This document shows positions 35,730 to 46,383 of a stretch of 64,000 nt of DNA, piece by piece. The first letter of the stretch is position 1. Each line of letters begins with the position of its first letter. This DNA is from Takakia lepidozioides. Taxonomy: Eukaryota; Streptophyta; Takakiopsida; Takakiales; Takakiaceae. Under the pieces are notes generated by a model, which worked only from the letters and a program-made list of their open reading frames with translations, had not been told where the DNA came from and made no database searches. The position numbers were made by a program, and so were the translations under genes. The stretch lies in assembly GCA_030704615.1 (NCBI GenBank), contig CM060733.1, positions 22,382,001-22,446,000 of the forward strand, read 5' to 3'.

Positions 35730-36453
35730 ATGACGAGGCGTCGTTTGTTGGAGAACACAGGGCCAAGGCAGCAGGTGAACGCGGAGACTGATTCACAAGA
35801 GCAGACGGAGACTGAGGCAGCGGCTGCGACACAGTCGGCGATAAGAGTGCGCCAGCCTGTGGAGGCAGAGATGAATCGCAGGGACACTGAAGAAGGTGGA
35901 AGCACGCGGAACGCCGAACCTGAAGAAGGTCAAGAAACCTTCGCAGACAGAAACTCCAGCAGATGTGAGAGGAAGAGGAAAGCTGCAGAAGGGATCAAAT
36001 TCAAAACCTAAGAAGGTGCCAGTAAGTTTATCATATAGTCTGTGTGATTGCCTTTCAAGGAGTCCTTCCTCTTCCTTCTTTAGCAGGAACTACTGAATCG
36101 CGAGCGTCGTTAACGCCATTCGATTCTGCTCATGAGATTTATGTACCTATGTGTTTGAAGAGAGAGTCTGCACTTACTATTCTCCCTAAACTACACTGAA
36201 TGTCGTTGCCGCCATCAGTTGCCATATATGTCATTACACAACACCGATCCGGCAGGTTGTTATCTTTTGTGATTGTCGTTAACGCCGTTCGCTATCGCTC
36301 TCACTTTTGTTTTGAATACGGCAGTCTCGGCTTTGCATGTGTAGATTGTGTAGAATTGTGCTGATTCTTTCACACCATTCATGGTGAGTTTCCTTGATAC
36401 AGAGTGATTGTCGTTACCGCCATTCACTATTTGCAAATCACTTAGTCAGAACT
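35730..36453 (+). pseudogene. ParB/methyltransferase-like gene: first exon and intron 1
   Basis: ATG 35730 opens a 94-codon Glu/Thr/Arg-rich, probably disordered N-terminus; a second frame (35896-36017, KPKKVP-type basic end) fits the donor GTGCCA|GTAAGT at 36020 better, so either a frameshift or another start is involved. Intron 1 would run to the acceptor before 36454. The intron contains four degenerate copies of the gene's palindrome (near 36101, 36195, 36271 and 36404). Confidence 0.45.
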
Positions 36454-37378
36454 GAATGGCATCGTGCAGAAAACTGTGAGGTCGAAGCCTACAGGATCAG
36501 AGGGGAAAGGATCTGGAGATGGGGACGAGTCCGCAAAAAGCTCAGAGATACAGATGAAGCAGATGAATCCGAAGTGCACTACTTGACAAGGTGAAAGAAC
36601 TCATGTCATTCCAGAAGGTAAACTCTCAGGAGGTTATAAGGGACATGCTCGTATCTGGAGGCGTCTGGACATACCTCTGTGCGGATGATATCAATGCCTG
36701 TTGTGCGTCCACCTCTTTTCCCATGACATAACAAAATGGAGAGTGATTTTGTGCATGGATATAGACTTGTGCACAAGTTTTTTATGTGTCACTGACGGAT
36801 ATAAATGGGAAAGCACATTAGTTTCTCCAGAGATCAGTGATAACTGGGATGAGTGCTGGAAAGATGCCAATGAGGAGTTCGAGCTGGGCCTCATGATGGG
36901 AAAGAACACCCAGCAATTTTGCAACCACATGTTCTACGTCTGGGACGGCAACCACCGATTGCTGGCATGGATGGGATACATTCAGAAACACCATTCGAAA
37001 GACAAAGACAAGCATGTTGCTGTGGAGGCAATGGTTTTGGATCCAGGAAACGACATCGCTAGGCTTCTTACAGCTATGCACGACGTGAACAAGTAAGTCA
37101 TCCAGGAGATTTGATTCCCTCTGTAGTGTCTTGTTGATCCTCAAACCGTGTTAAGGAATGCAATGTTTTCAAATGTTTTTGCAGATCGACAGAGAAATCG
37201 CATGTGACAACAAGCTTGGTTCACACACTATTCCGAATTCAGAGGATTGGTCTGATGAAGCTGGATGATTTTCGGACAGTACTACCACCCAATATCATCA
37301 AGAAGTGCGAAACAGGAAGAGCTGCAGGCACTTGGTATTCTTTGACACGAGAGGCGTTTCTGGAGTACATGTATGCAG
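36454..37378 (+). pseudogene. ParB-like segment of a spliced gene
   Basis: Exonic frames include KVKELMSFQKVNSQEVIRD (36590-36700), then 36780-37095 with MFYVWDGNHRLLAWMGYI and HVAVEAMVLDPGNDIARLL. The DGNHR..AW box and the following valine-rich strand resemble the ParB/sulfiredoxin-like fold, which in bacteria and phages binds or cuts DNA. The exon ends at donor AA|GTAAGT (37095/37096). The next exon starts after TTTTGCAG at 37186, in frame, with STEKSHVTTSLVHTLFRIQR, and ends at GCA|GTAAGC (37378/37379). These clean splice sites argue for a real spliced gene. The link to ParB is by motif only and could be wrong. Confidence 0.5.
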
Positions 37379-37460
37379 TAAGCCCGAGTCTGTAATCTGT
37401 TACTTTTCGAATACATGTTAGAGTCCCTTCGGAGCTAATCACTACTTGAATGAATGCAGC

Positions 37461-38119
37461 AGAACTGCAGAGGCAGCTTGAGAAGGGAAAATCCGAATAT
37501 TACCGCACTACCCAGAGGAACTAAGGACATCACTGCAATAAAGAAGGAGTTTGGAGATGCGAAGAACCAAATTGATGTCAGCCTTCGAAAGCAGCTTAGA
37601 ATAGTAGATCCTGGACTTGGTCCTGAGTTCCTTCAGCAGATCAAACAACACTATGACAAGCATGTGCATCCGAGATGCAGCAGGAGAAATTGCACCGGCT
37701 GGCCATATCGATGGTCGACCCACAAACAAAAATAGGTGGCTGGAGATATGGAACTCAGATCAAACAGTAAAGGACTTGAATCAGTTCCCAAAGAGCACCA
37801 TACAGCCTGGCACAAAGGTGGAAGAATCAGTGATTTTGGTGTTTGATAACTGGCTCCACAAGGCTACATTTGGAGTCAGGTGTGTATTCGAACATGCTGT
37901 TTCTTCTCTCTCAATATATGTGATGTGTTTCTTTTTGCAATTCTGACAAGATACTATTTGCAGCTCGAAAAGCGCGCCGTTCATTGTGCTGGATCAGACT
38001 TTGAAGGACCTGAACATTGCGATTGTTTCCCCTCCCCAAATGTCATTGGAGGCATACATAAGGAATGGAGAGGTCTCACCTGGAGATACTGTTTTTTCCG
38101 GGAGTTCTCCAAAGATGGT
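37461..38119 (+). pseudogene. Middle exons of the ParB/methyltransferase-like gene
   Basis: The exon after AATGCAG (about 37460) reads GTKDITAIKKEFGDAKNQID and LRIVDPGLGPEFLQQIKQHY, then changes frame near 37675 to RPTNKNRWLEIWNSDQTVKD and SVILVFDNWLHKATFGV, ending at a GTGTGT donor (about 37879). The next exon starts near 37963 after TTTGCAG with KSAPFIVLDQTLKDLNIAIV and QMSLEAYIRNGEVSPGDTVF and ends before GTAACATT (about 38119). No known domain is recognised. One frameshift, at about 37675, suggests a decaying copy. Confidence 0.45.
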
Positions 38120-38273
38120 AACATTTACGGTCCAACGACTTTGATTGACAGTCAGGTTGGAGGGAGAGTGGGCCATGATGCGAGTTGTGTACAGGTGAAA
38201 TGTCATACTTGAAACTCTACTGTTTTTTTGGGAAAATTGTGGCTTCATATGGATTGCAATCTTAGATCCAGAT

Positions 38274-38992
38274 TGAATGTCGTTGACGACATTCACTTCT
38301 TTGTCTGAGTCATTCTTAAGCGAGTATATGAATTCACCTGTTAGGATCTAAGGTGCAATTATATTGTCCCTGATTAGAAATTGATAATGTCCTTGAATGG
38401 CGTTGACGACATTCACATACGGAGTTGTTGTGTGGTCCTCAAGTTATGTAAATTTTTGTAATGTCCATAGAGGTTACAATGAGGGTTGATCACTTCATTT
38501 TGCTGAATGTCAATGCAGACATTCAGTTGTTCTGCATTGTTTTTTCCTCTTGCGATGAATATGGAGGCTTGATAAGCTCTGTTTTAAGAAATCCAAAGTG
38601 AATGTCGTTGACGACATTCACAGCTGTGTCTTATTATTCAAAAACGACAAATTCAATTTTCATGGATGGGGAGCTAAGTAATTGGTTTCTTTTTTGTATT
38701 TTTGTGAATGGCGTTGACGCCATTCACATACAGTGATGTTGTGAGGTCCTCAGTGATAGGTTCGTTATGAATGTGCATTGAGTTTTCCTGGATGGTTCCT
38801 TACTCAATTTTTTATTTCCATCCTGTGATTTTGCTTTCTTTCAGTAATAATTTGGCTTCATTCTTGAATGTCGTTGACGACATTCACTTCTATGTCTGTG
38901 TCATTTCTAATCGCTTATTGCATTCACCTGGATTAGGATGTATTTACAGTGTCATGGAATGGAATGTTTCTGAATGGCGTTGACGACATTCA
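38274..38992. repeat. Array of seven intronic palindromes
   Basis: Seven 22-bp palindromes start at 38274, 38394, 38504, 38599, 38705, 38865 and 38971. The form is TGAATGTCGT, TG, ACGACATTCA (10-bp arms, 2-bp centre). At 38705 both arms change together (TGAATGGCGT / ACGCCATTCA). Spacers are also partly repeated (CATACGGAGTTGTTGTGTGG-type after three sites). The array sits in the intron just upstream of the exon at 39138. Confidence 0.92.
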
Positions 38993-39137
38993 TATCTGGA
39001 GCATAGTGTGGTCCTGAAAGGTCCTTGGAGCAGTTGTCAGAGCCATTTCAATCCATGTTTATTCTTTCTGTTCTACTTGCATCTTACTCTACTCACTGAG
39101 CGCTTTTGTGGGTTGGGATTCATCTCCTTTTTTCAGG

Positions 39138-41371
39138 TACACGAAATATGTGCTTATGGAAGGAATCACCTGAGCGGAATTCCCGACTATCTTGACATGT
39201 GGTCGGACCTGCAAACGATCCAACATGTATACTGCAGGATATTGAAGGACTGGAGTCCTTCTCACTTCAGAGACTGTGGGTGGTACCTTGACTGCCCACC
39301 TGAGCACACGACCTTTCAAGAACAGCATATGAAATACTTGAACAATAACGCTGAGATGCTGGCGCCTTTGACTGACGAGAGTATCAACGAAACATTTAGC
39401 AACCTTGGCTGCCAAGGAGCCTGATGCTCAGGGAACGCCGCAGAAGGGAAGAAAGGCGGGCCGCAAACCAAAGACAAGGCTGTTGATGTCATAGCCATCT
39501 CACCAGCAAAGCCAAAGGACAAAGACAAGTCCAAGAGAAGGAAAAGGACAAGGGGAAGGAGAATGAAAAGGAGATGGAGAGTGGGCAGGACTTTAGTGCT
39601 GGAAGATATACCCGCACTCTTCAGTGCGTGTTCGATGCCAAAGCCACACCCTTCCCGTTCTAATTCAGCAGGAGAGATGAAAATTGTTAATGAGGGTTGG
39701 CTTTCGATGATGCAGAGTCGAAAGAGAGGATACACTGGGGTGCCATCCCCTACCTGGGACAATATAATCTCATTCCTCAATCTGGTGAGAATTCCACTTT
39801 CTTTCCTTTTCTCTGAATGTTTCGTTGGCAGTATTTCAGTCTCGTTCTTTGAAAACATTCATTTGCCATCGTTCTTATAAAAACATGTCTTTTGCAGGTG
39901 AGCACAGTCCCACCTTCGTGGGCGGTGTGCAGAAACCTTATGCGGCCGACATTGTCATTCTCGCATCCCGGATGGCCAGGCTGTGCCAGAAGTTCTTCCA
40001 AAGGGCAGAACGCCAGGTGGAACAAATCGAGAACACTAACTGGAGTTGGGTATTCGGTTCCAAAGGGCAAGACGCCAGGGTGGAACAAATTCGAGAAACA
40101 ACTACTGGAGTTGGTTATTCGGGTTCTGTAACAATTTCCTCTCTGATGCAGGGACACTTCTGCTTTTTCAGTCATGTGACAATGATAGTCGTCGGGCATT
40201 GGCATCATACCTCAAGTCTTCAGGGTTTGAAGTTTTGCGCACATGGAATTGTGTGAACAGCCTCTACCTTGTGAAAGGGGTTTCCCTGGTCAGCTGGTAT
40301 GCCGTCTGCCTTCTGCTTATGCTTTGATCATGAGTTTCAATTTTCTCTGCAGCTCCACTCTAGTAGAATGTTTTATGATCGACACCGATCATCAACGATT
40401 CATGGTTTTTTGGTGTCAGAGTTCTGAATAGCCGATGTACACACTTCCACTTTAGATTGTGTTTACCACACTAACCTGCTATCTTTGGCAGACGAGGATG
40501 TTCGAGGCGATCTGCCTACGGAGGATTCGCACATCAAAGACACCATCCTCCGATCCGCAGCTTTGAGATTTCTGACCATGGTTGTTTCGTCAAAACCCCC
40601 CCTATGAGCCCCATGTCGATGACATTTTGTACAACTTCATGCAGTCCAGTCAGACTCTGAAGAAGAGACCAGATGGCACTCCCTGGAGAGGTGCAAAGGA
40701 AAAGTCACCAGCATTCATGCAAATACTGCTGAGTCATGCAGCCACCGCTCTGCACGGGTGGTCGATCTTTCTGTCCACAGGTTCGTTTTTCCTTCCGAAT
40801 TGGTTCCTTTCAACAGTTTCATCTGCTTAAATCCCTCTCCAAACTGCTATGTTCTCCTGTCTGGTGCAGGAGCAACTTACCACGCATGCAAGGCAGGCGG
40901 AAGAAGAAGCCTTTTTGGTATGGAGGTGATTCTGACCTCTACAACACAGTGCTCCTCCCCTTTTGTCTGGCTCCACTTCAGGCACACAGACTGGTCGGAT
41001 TCATATTCGAAATGATGACGATCCCGAAGATAAGCAGGTCGACAACGACTTTTCATGTGAGTAAGTGCTAAACCCTCTTTGGGAGTCATACTCAATTTCT
41101 CGATAACATCAAAGTTACAGTAATAACTTTTTCAGGCTGTCTTTCAGGAAAGCCAGCGGTGGATCTTCAGGAGATACAGTCATTTCTGGCGAGTCTGTTT
41201 TCGACAGCCCCCTTTCCAATTTTCTGCTCCCTGCACGCGTCCGAGTCCCTATCCCCTGACTTTTTAGTGGCCAGCCGTAGGTGTATCCAGCATGGATCCG
41301 GTGTTCTAAAATACTTAGACTTAGATGCAGAGGAAGAGGGGATACATTGTACTGACTCTGAGTCAGACTGA
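39138..41371 (+). pseudogene. Amino-methyltransferase-like part of the spliced gene (copy 1)
   Basis: The exon after TTTTTTCAG (39137) contains HFRDCGWYLDCPP, matching HLRDCPWNVDLPP in the minus-strand copy. Further 3', the strand-motif IV region lies near 39945-39975 but is shifted by a 2-base loss relative to the other copy's MILLDIPDGE. Then come TLLLFQSCDNDSRRALASYL, DDILYNFMQSSQTLKKRPDG and a motif-I-like VVDLS before an intron (about 40780-40868), and SAM-binding-like GATYHACKAGG and an acidic GDSDLYNTVL. A direct duplication of about 65 bp (39993-40120) disrupts the domain. The tail ends LDAEEEGIHCTDSESD at 41371. Order IV then I matches beta-type DNA amino-methyltransferases. Inactive here. 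Confidence 0.55.
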
Positions 41372-41400
41372 ACTGTATTCTTTTAATATTCATTTTCATA

Positions 41401-41985
41401 TTATCTGGAATTGCGCAAACCTCTCTTGACTATTTGAACAACTCTCTCCGCCAAGCCATCAGCCTCGGGATGATCCCGAGAAGTAGTGCGGTGATCTATC
41501 AAGGCTTGCTCACACAAAACCTGAAACTCCCCCAAGGACTCTATCCCCTGGTCCGTGAGTAACTCGGCTGGAGCACCAAAGTGGCTAAGCACTCGATCTA
41601 AGAATGCATACGTAGCCCCCTCACTTGCCTTGTCAGACAATGCCACCAGTTCAATCCATTTGGAGAAGTGTTCCACCATCACCAGCACATACTTGTTATG
41701 GTGAACCGTCAATGGCAATGGGCCTGCGAAGTCAAGACTCTAACGATAGCCCAAACCCATAATGGATAAATGATGCAATTGTGGAGTAGGGGCATTGAAA
41801 GAAGCCTGCACTCTATCACACACCATGCACCTTGTCACTAACTGTTGCACATCCGTGTGCATGCCCCGCCACCAATATTGCCCTTGCAGCAAACTATGAG
41901 TGCGCCGCACCCCAAAATGTCCCAACTCCTCATGGGCATGGCGTACCAATCGCGCTCGTTGTGTTGGATGAGGCACAATCCTCAC
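41401..41985 (-). pseudogene. Integrase of methyltransferase retrotransposon copy B
   Basis: 41740-41985 has the HHCC finger: HAHEELGHFGVRRTH, then CMVCDRVQ. An in-frame TAG separates it from the core at 41401-41718: YVLVMVEHFSKWIELV, LTDQGIESLGEFQ with the second catalytic Asp, and HPEADGLAERVVQIVKRGL with the Glu. The C-terminal third and any 3' LTR are missing: the sequence ends 30 bp from the end of the methyltransferase-like gene at 41371. Very close to copy A. Confidence 0.88.
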
Positions 41986-42024
41986 TCGTCCATCCTCCCA
42001 TACCCGGAGTAGGTGAGTCCCCTC

Positions 42025-42741
42025 TCACTTGAATCTTTTGCCTCGTTGTAGGACCAGATCCATCTCCTTAGTAGTCACACTGGCTGTTGTATCTCCGGTA
42101 CGAAGGTATGTCAACACTGCTGCATCTTCATACACATCCTTAGCACCACCAAACTCCTCATTAGTCTCTGGATCGTCATGCACACTATCTACATGACCAA
42201 TCGCATTGGATGGACCAGCTTGAGCTCTCATTGCTAGAATGCACAAAAAGGCCGATGCATGCCATCCTGGCACCATCTCCTCATCCGTCTCACCATGCCA
42301 CCAAGCTCCAGTATCATGTTTGCTTATGCATGGATTACGACTCAATCCATCTGCATCCCGATTGACAATACCGGCTCGATGCACCACCTGAAAGTCGTAC
42401 TCTTGAAGCATAAGTGCCCACCGTGCAAGTTTTCCTGTAAGCTTGTCTGACTCCATCAACCACTTCAATGGTTGGTGATCCGTGACAAGGGTGAAGGGAT
42501 TGTCATAGAGGTAGCATCTGAAATATGCCACTGCCCATACCGCAGCTAGACACTCCCCTTCATAGAAACTATACTTCGTCTCGGCATCATTGTTCAAGCG
42601 GCTAGCATATGCCACTACGAACTCTCTTCCCTCATCATCCACATGTGTGAGCACTGCTCCAATCCCCAGCATACTCCAATCCGTATGTAGCTGGAAAGGC
42701 CGCTCCCGAATAGGCTGCCTCAGAATATGTGCAGAAGTCAA
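42025..42741 (-). pseudogene. RNase H of retrotransposon copy B
   Basis: All catalytic positions are visible: [14 protein letters not shown] (Asp), YEGECLAAVWA (Glu), LVTDHQPLKWL (Asp). The tether end, VVHRAGIVNRDADGLSRNP, is followed by a linker ending KRFK and a TGA where copy A has Trp. The stop separates it from the integrase. The domain degrades the RNA strand of the RNA-DNA hybrid during reverse transcription. Confidence 0.9.
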
Positions 42742-42789
42742 TCGAGCCTTGAATTCCTCAAAGGCTTCCTCCTGCTCCTCCTCCCATTG

Positions 42790-43667
42790 TCACTCCTTAC
42801 CCACCTTTGTCAACTTGATAAGAGCCTTTGCAATGTTGCTAAATCCCTTGACAAACCGTTGATAGTAGTTTGTCAATCCCATGAAAGCACAGACTCTGCT
42901 CACATCCATGGGGCGTGGAATGCCTGCAATGGCCTCTACCTTTGTCTGTTGAACACCCAATCTTCCAGGGTATATCATGTGGCCCAAATACTCAATCTGA
43001 TTGTGGAAGAACTTGCACTTTCCGGGATGCAGTTTCAACCCGTGCGCTCTCAAGCGCTCAAACACCACCTGAAGGTGTCTCTCATGCTCCTCAACCGTAG
43101 CACTAAAGACGATGATGTCATCAATGTAGCACCGGACGAAGTCTAGCCCCGCGAGAATCCTATCCATGACCCTTTGAAACTCTGCAAGAGCATTCTTCAA
43201 CCCAAACGGTAAGAACCGCCATTAGTACAAACAATCATTCCCATGTTGGTCAATCCCCCAGAATGTCGTCTTTGCTTGTCAGTCTCTTTGATTGGCAACT
43301 GGTGGTAACCGGATTGCAAGTCCAATGTGCTAAACACCTTTACATGCCCAATGGCATCAAAAATCTCCTCTGGAATTGGCATGGCATATCTATCGGACTT
43401 AGTCTGACGGTTCACAAGACGATAGTCCCCACACATTCTTCTTTCTGTCCAATTGCCATAGATATCATTCTTAGCTGGCATCACCGTTGCTGAGGCATAC
43501 TCCCCGCCTGACAACTCCACCAATCCAGCTTCGAACAACTCTATAGTCCGTGACTGGATCAATGACCTCTCTATATTACTATACCGGTAGGGCCTTCGAA
43601 AGATTGGCATGTCACTTGCCAAATCAATACGAATCTCCTGACCCTTCAAACTCCCCAAATCCTTCAA
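42790..43667 (-). pseudogene. Reverse transcriptase of retrotransposon copy B
   Basis: 43197-43667 carries LKGQEIRIDLASDMPIFRRP, CGDYRLVNRQTKSDRYAMP and FSTLDLQSGYHQLP with the first catalytic Asp. 42790-43200 carries NALAEFQRVMDRILAG, CYIDDIIVFSATVEEH with the Asp pair, and AFMGLTNYYQRFVKGFSNIA. A frameshift near 43200-43260 separates the halves, so the copy cannot make an intact enzyme, although both active-site motifs survive. Better preserved than copy A. Confidence 0.92.
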
Positions 43668-43826
43668 ACCGAAGGCAAAGCAATTTCTATAAGCCCTTAG
43701 AAATCGTTGGATCCTCCGTCTCTCTCCTCCGGTGACTGTAGGTCCAACATCTGGTTCCCAATTGTCCTCAGTGACTGCAACCTTGGGTACACCAGGCTTG
43801 GAGGTAGGAGACGAATCATTTGGTTG

Positions 43827-45172
43827 TTAGATAGCAACCTCTTGGGCCTTGTCCGCCCAATCTGACTGTGGCGTAGCCTCCATTTGCTCTGCCATAGCCA
43901 CCTTGAGAACATCCTCTGAGCAAGAAACATTCTCAACCTCTTCAAAAACCTTGATCACCTTGGCCTCCAACTGATCCTCAATCCATGGCTCTCCCCACTC
44001 CTCATACTGTTGCTTGAGAGATCCAATGACTCTCTCTTTGTGCATCTCATCCCACATCTGCCATGAGTGTTTGCAACCCACGATCCTGTGCTTGCCCCCA
44101 CTCACTGCCTCAACCATCCCGGTTGGCAGGGAGGATGCACTATCCAATGGGAGTGCAGAAGTAGCCACCAATGCTTTCAATCTCCGTTGCTCAACCATGC
44201 ACAAGCTAATGACCCATGTCAAGCAATTTAGATCCATTGTCTGACCCAACACTTGACGGCGTGATACCTCTGATAGAGCTAGCACATCTGTAGTGCCCGT
44301 GGTAAAATCCATTGCCCGCTCTCGCTCATCCGCATTGGGCTCCACCAATTGTTGTAGCACACTGTCCCAAATCAACCCAGGACCATTGTCTCGGAAAGCA
44401 TGAGACGAGGGGAAACTCATGAGTGTAGGCAAGACCGCACGTGGCTGCCCCACTCGATTGACCACTGCTAGAGGTGGACGGTCATCATGTCGCACCCTCT
44501 GTGGTTGCCTCCCTTGGTCCAAAATGCCCTTAACCGTGAGATTGGGTGGCCGTTGAATGGAATCGTATGCTCTATTGAGTAGTTCTGGTGGTGCAATATA
44601 GGTCCACCACAATCGAGGTCGATGCGCGCGTGATCCCATCGCTGCTGCATCCAATAGCACCGCCGATCCAATCCAAGACCGCACCTGATGCACACTGGCC
44701 ATAACCCTGACCCGAGAATCCCCTATAAGAGGAACATTCTCCAAGATATAGCCTAGAGGTTGCACTTGCCTCGTCTGCAAGTCACGCAACACTCTCAACA
44801 TCTCCGAAAACAAATGCGATTGTGCATCATGCAAGCCATTCCCATGACCTGCGGGAGAGTGTCCTTGGCAAGGCCATCCGGCTATCACTAAGTCAATGGA
44901 ACCATGCCGGTCCAAATCATCCGCCCTGAGCAAGGTAATGTCTGCTGGCAATGCCTTTTGATACCCTTGAATTGCTGAGAGAGGCAACAACTCAGGATAC
45001 CGGTGTGTGAGCAAGGCGATGTGGCGCATAGAAATACGCCGAGTTATCTCATCCTTCTCCACATACAACACTCCTGCAAGCCCAGTGCTTATGCCTCCAA
45101 ACAGGTCTAACAAACAAATCCCTAAATCAGGTGGTTGCCAAATAATGGGCACTGTATCCAAATGAGCTAATT
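43827..45172 (-). CDS. C5-cytosine DNA methyltransferase carried by Ty3/gypsy element (copy B)
   Basis: A 444-codon open frame from ATG 45161 with all main motifs in order: I LLDLFGGISTGLAG (about residues 17-30), IV VIAGWPCQGHSPAGHG with the catalytic Cys (about 95-110), VI ILENVPLIGD, VIII RPRLWWTYIAP, and a C-terminal RRQVLGQTMDLNCLTWVISL. The last motif and the short target region resemble DNMT3-like rather than maintenance enzymes (inference). A 120-residue acidic helical tail leads to the reverse transcriptase. The enzyme would transfer methyl from SAM to cytosine C5. Coding similarity to copy A starts a few codons before the ATG and is cut at 45173 by an LTR, so Gag and protease are lost. 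The open frame without decay, beside a broken pol, is notable. Confidence 0.93.
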
Positions 45173-45173
45173 G

Positions 45174-46383
45174 TGTCGCACACCTCGCTTCGGTAAGCTC
45201 TCATTCAAGTCATAGTTACTCGCTTTGATGCGCGCGCCTAACTCCCAAACTGGCCGCCGGGCCAACTCGGAGCTTCGGCTGCTCACCGGGACATAACGGT
45301 CCCCCTTTACTCCTCCACAAGACCCTCTCTCAATTTGGGCCTAGTGGAAATTCCCTTTGGTTGTTGGCAGTCCGCACTACAACAGATCGCGGTAATTATG
45401 ACTGCCAAACCGTGGTAGTCATGGTTTTCTTGACTTTGACCATGACTACACCATGTTTTTATATAAAATTGACCTCCCGCAGTCGTTCATACGACTGTAG
45501 TCATGTAAACAACTATCTAAGTAATCGTCTGTATGACTACATGGCTTCGGATTGGGCGGAAGGCTGGTCAACGACAATTGACCAGATTTAACTCACCACT
45601 GATAGTCATTTCCATGACTACAATGTACATGGATGAAGTTACATAGTCATGATGACTACTTGGGATTTTGTAATTTGGTGTGTATAATACAATTAAAACA
45701 CCATATGATCACATAAATGACTAATGGGTATGTTGGTTAGCAGGTAGTGAACTATAACTCTTATAGTAAAGAGGTTCGAGGTTCAAACTCATCTAAGTAC
45801 AATCAAATGGACAAGATGGCCCTAGGGTTAGTAGGCGAGCTAGAGATAGCACGTGGTACCTTAGATGAGCTGCCACGTGGTTTTTTTAAATTAATATAAA
45901 ATGCATTATGCCACGTGGCATAACGCAGTATGACGTGACATCTGACATTTTTAAAAAAAATTATTTTGAAAAATATATATTTTTATTTTATTTATTTTTT
46001 AATTGTGCCTCGCCATGTGGCGCGGCAGCGGCGATTGCAGTATGGTATATATGACTGCAGTGAGAGATATCACTTATTTATTTGACTGTAGTCATCCGGA
46101 CCGTACCATCCTGTACTCATTGTATTGACTTGGTTTGCACGACTTACAGTCATAGAAGTCATATGTACCGTTTATGACTATAGAATAGTCATATATACAG
46201 TCATAAATACCGCGATCTATTGTAGTGCCGGAACAGCTCCCCACACCTTGCTCGCTTTCTGGCTCGCACGTTTACTCACTAGTTTTTGGTCACCAACGGG
46301 CTTGCACCGTTCTCGGGGTTACTACTTCCTATATATACACTTCTGTGACTGTCCGCGGGGGTTTACAAACAATACAGTCATTT
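45174..46383 (-). repeat. Partial LTR (family C/D) split by a CACTA element
   Basis: The minus strand ends GAGGTGTGCGACA at 45174 and covers the R-U5 side of the LTR family seen at 6223-6950 and 46384-47099. The LTR is split at 45374/46230; joining across the inserted element gives the uninterrupted family sequence (GGCAGTCCGGAACA). The U3 side is missing where the next LTR begins at 46384. It directly abuts the methyltransferase of copy B. Confidence 0.85.
45375..46226. mobile_element. Non-autonomous CACTA element
   Basis: 852 bp with 30-bp terminal inverted repeats beginning CACTACAA and containing AGATCGCGGTA, two mismatches between ends. A 3-bp target duplication CCG flanks it (45372-45374 and 46227-46229), as expected of CACTA transposons. 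Subterminal regions are full of short AGTCATG/GACTACA words in both orientations, the usual transposase-binding style. No transposase ORF is present, so it depends on an autonomous partner. Confidence 0.93.

Noticed and set aside
38274-38992. CRISPR-like array of regularly spaced palindromes
   Set aside because: Spacing is irregular (95-160 bp), spacers are themselves partly repeated, there are no cas genes, and the context is a eukaryotic spliced gene.
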